A stretch of 5,240 nt of DNA from an uncultured Porphyromonadaceae bacterium (lineage in GTDB: Bacteria; Bacteroidota; Bacteroidia; Bacteroidales; Muribaculaceae). Below, one piece after another: positions 5,237 through 5,240 of the stretch (positions are counted from its first letter, which is position 1; each line of letters begins with the position of its first letter). Below the pieces are notes generated by a model. It was given only the letters and a program-made list of their open reading frames with translations. It made no database searches and was not told the DNA's origin. A program made the translations under genes and the position numbers. The stretch is from positions 1 to 5,240 of the forward strand of contig CAMWZE010000144.1 in assembly GCA_947178685.1 (NCBI GenBank), given 5' to 3'.

Positions 5237-5240
5237 GTAG

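Noticed and set aside
1..5240. CRISPR array, tRNA, rRNA or riboswitch
   Set aside because: No regularly spaced repeats, cloverleaf-like sequence or known aptamer core was seen on either strand. The intergenic stretches are short and explained by terminators, promoters and the stub.

Overview
The window looks like a piece of a Bacteroidales chromosome (gut Bacteroides, Prevotella or Muribaculaceae type). Three observations support this. A C10 (streptopain/interpain-like) cysteine protease carries a C-terminal type IX secretion sorting signal. No Shine-Dalgarno sequence precedes any of the three starts whose upstream sequence is in the window. An exact Bacteroidetes -7 promoter motif (TAnnTTTG) lies just before the ATPase gene. 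The genus cannot be fixed from sequence reading alone.

Layout, left to right. Positions 1-221 are non-coding, with a nested inverted repeat, a GNRA-capped hairpin and a small palindrome just before a solitary XRE-family helix-turn-helix gene (222-497, +). That gene ends at a clear intrinsic terminator (559-592). Next comes a short decayed piece of a bacterial Ig-like (Big_2) domain gene on the minus strand (617-734). It is about 84% identical over 88 bp to the second Big_2 domain of the large protease at the other end of the window. Immediately after it are a promoter and a two-gene plus-strand operon: an OLD/RecF-like AAA_21 ATPase (803-2002) overlapping by ATGA with a PIN-domain nuclease (1999-2511). 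A 13-bp perfect inverted repeat and a bidirectional intrinsic terminator follow. The rest (2696-5236, -) is one convergent gene for a secreted, modular C10 protease with a Spi-type prodomain, a CARDB-like region, two Big_2 domains and a T9SS tail.

The most interesting content is the ATPase-PIN pair. It has the layout of ATPase-plus-effector anti-phage systems such as PARIS (ABC ATPase plus TOPRIM nuclease), Septu (ATPase plus HNH) and AAA_21/DUF4276 pairs, but the effector is a PIN ribonuclease with all four acidic residues. I do not recognise it as a named system. The pair looks more AT-rich than the protease, and its left edge abuts a truncated Big_2 gene fragment, so it probably sits in an accessory slot between convergent core-like genes. 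The working model, which is inference, is that the ATPase senses invasion or restrains the PIN nuclease, whose RNA cleavage would cause abortive infection or dormancy. The protease is probably unrelated in function and acts outside the cell or at its surface.
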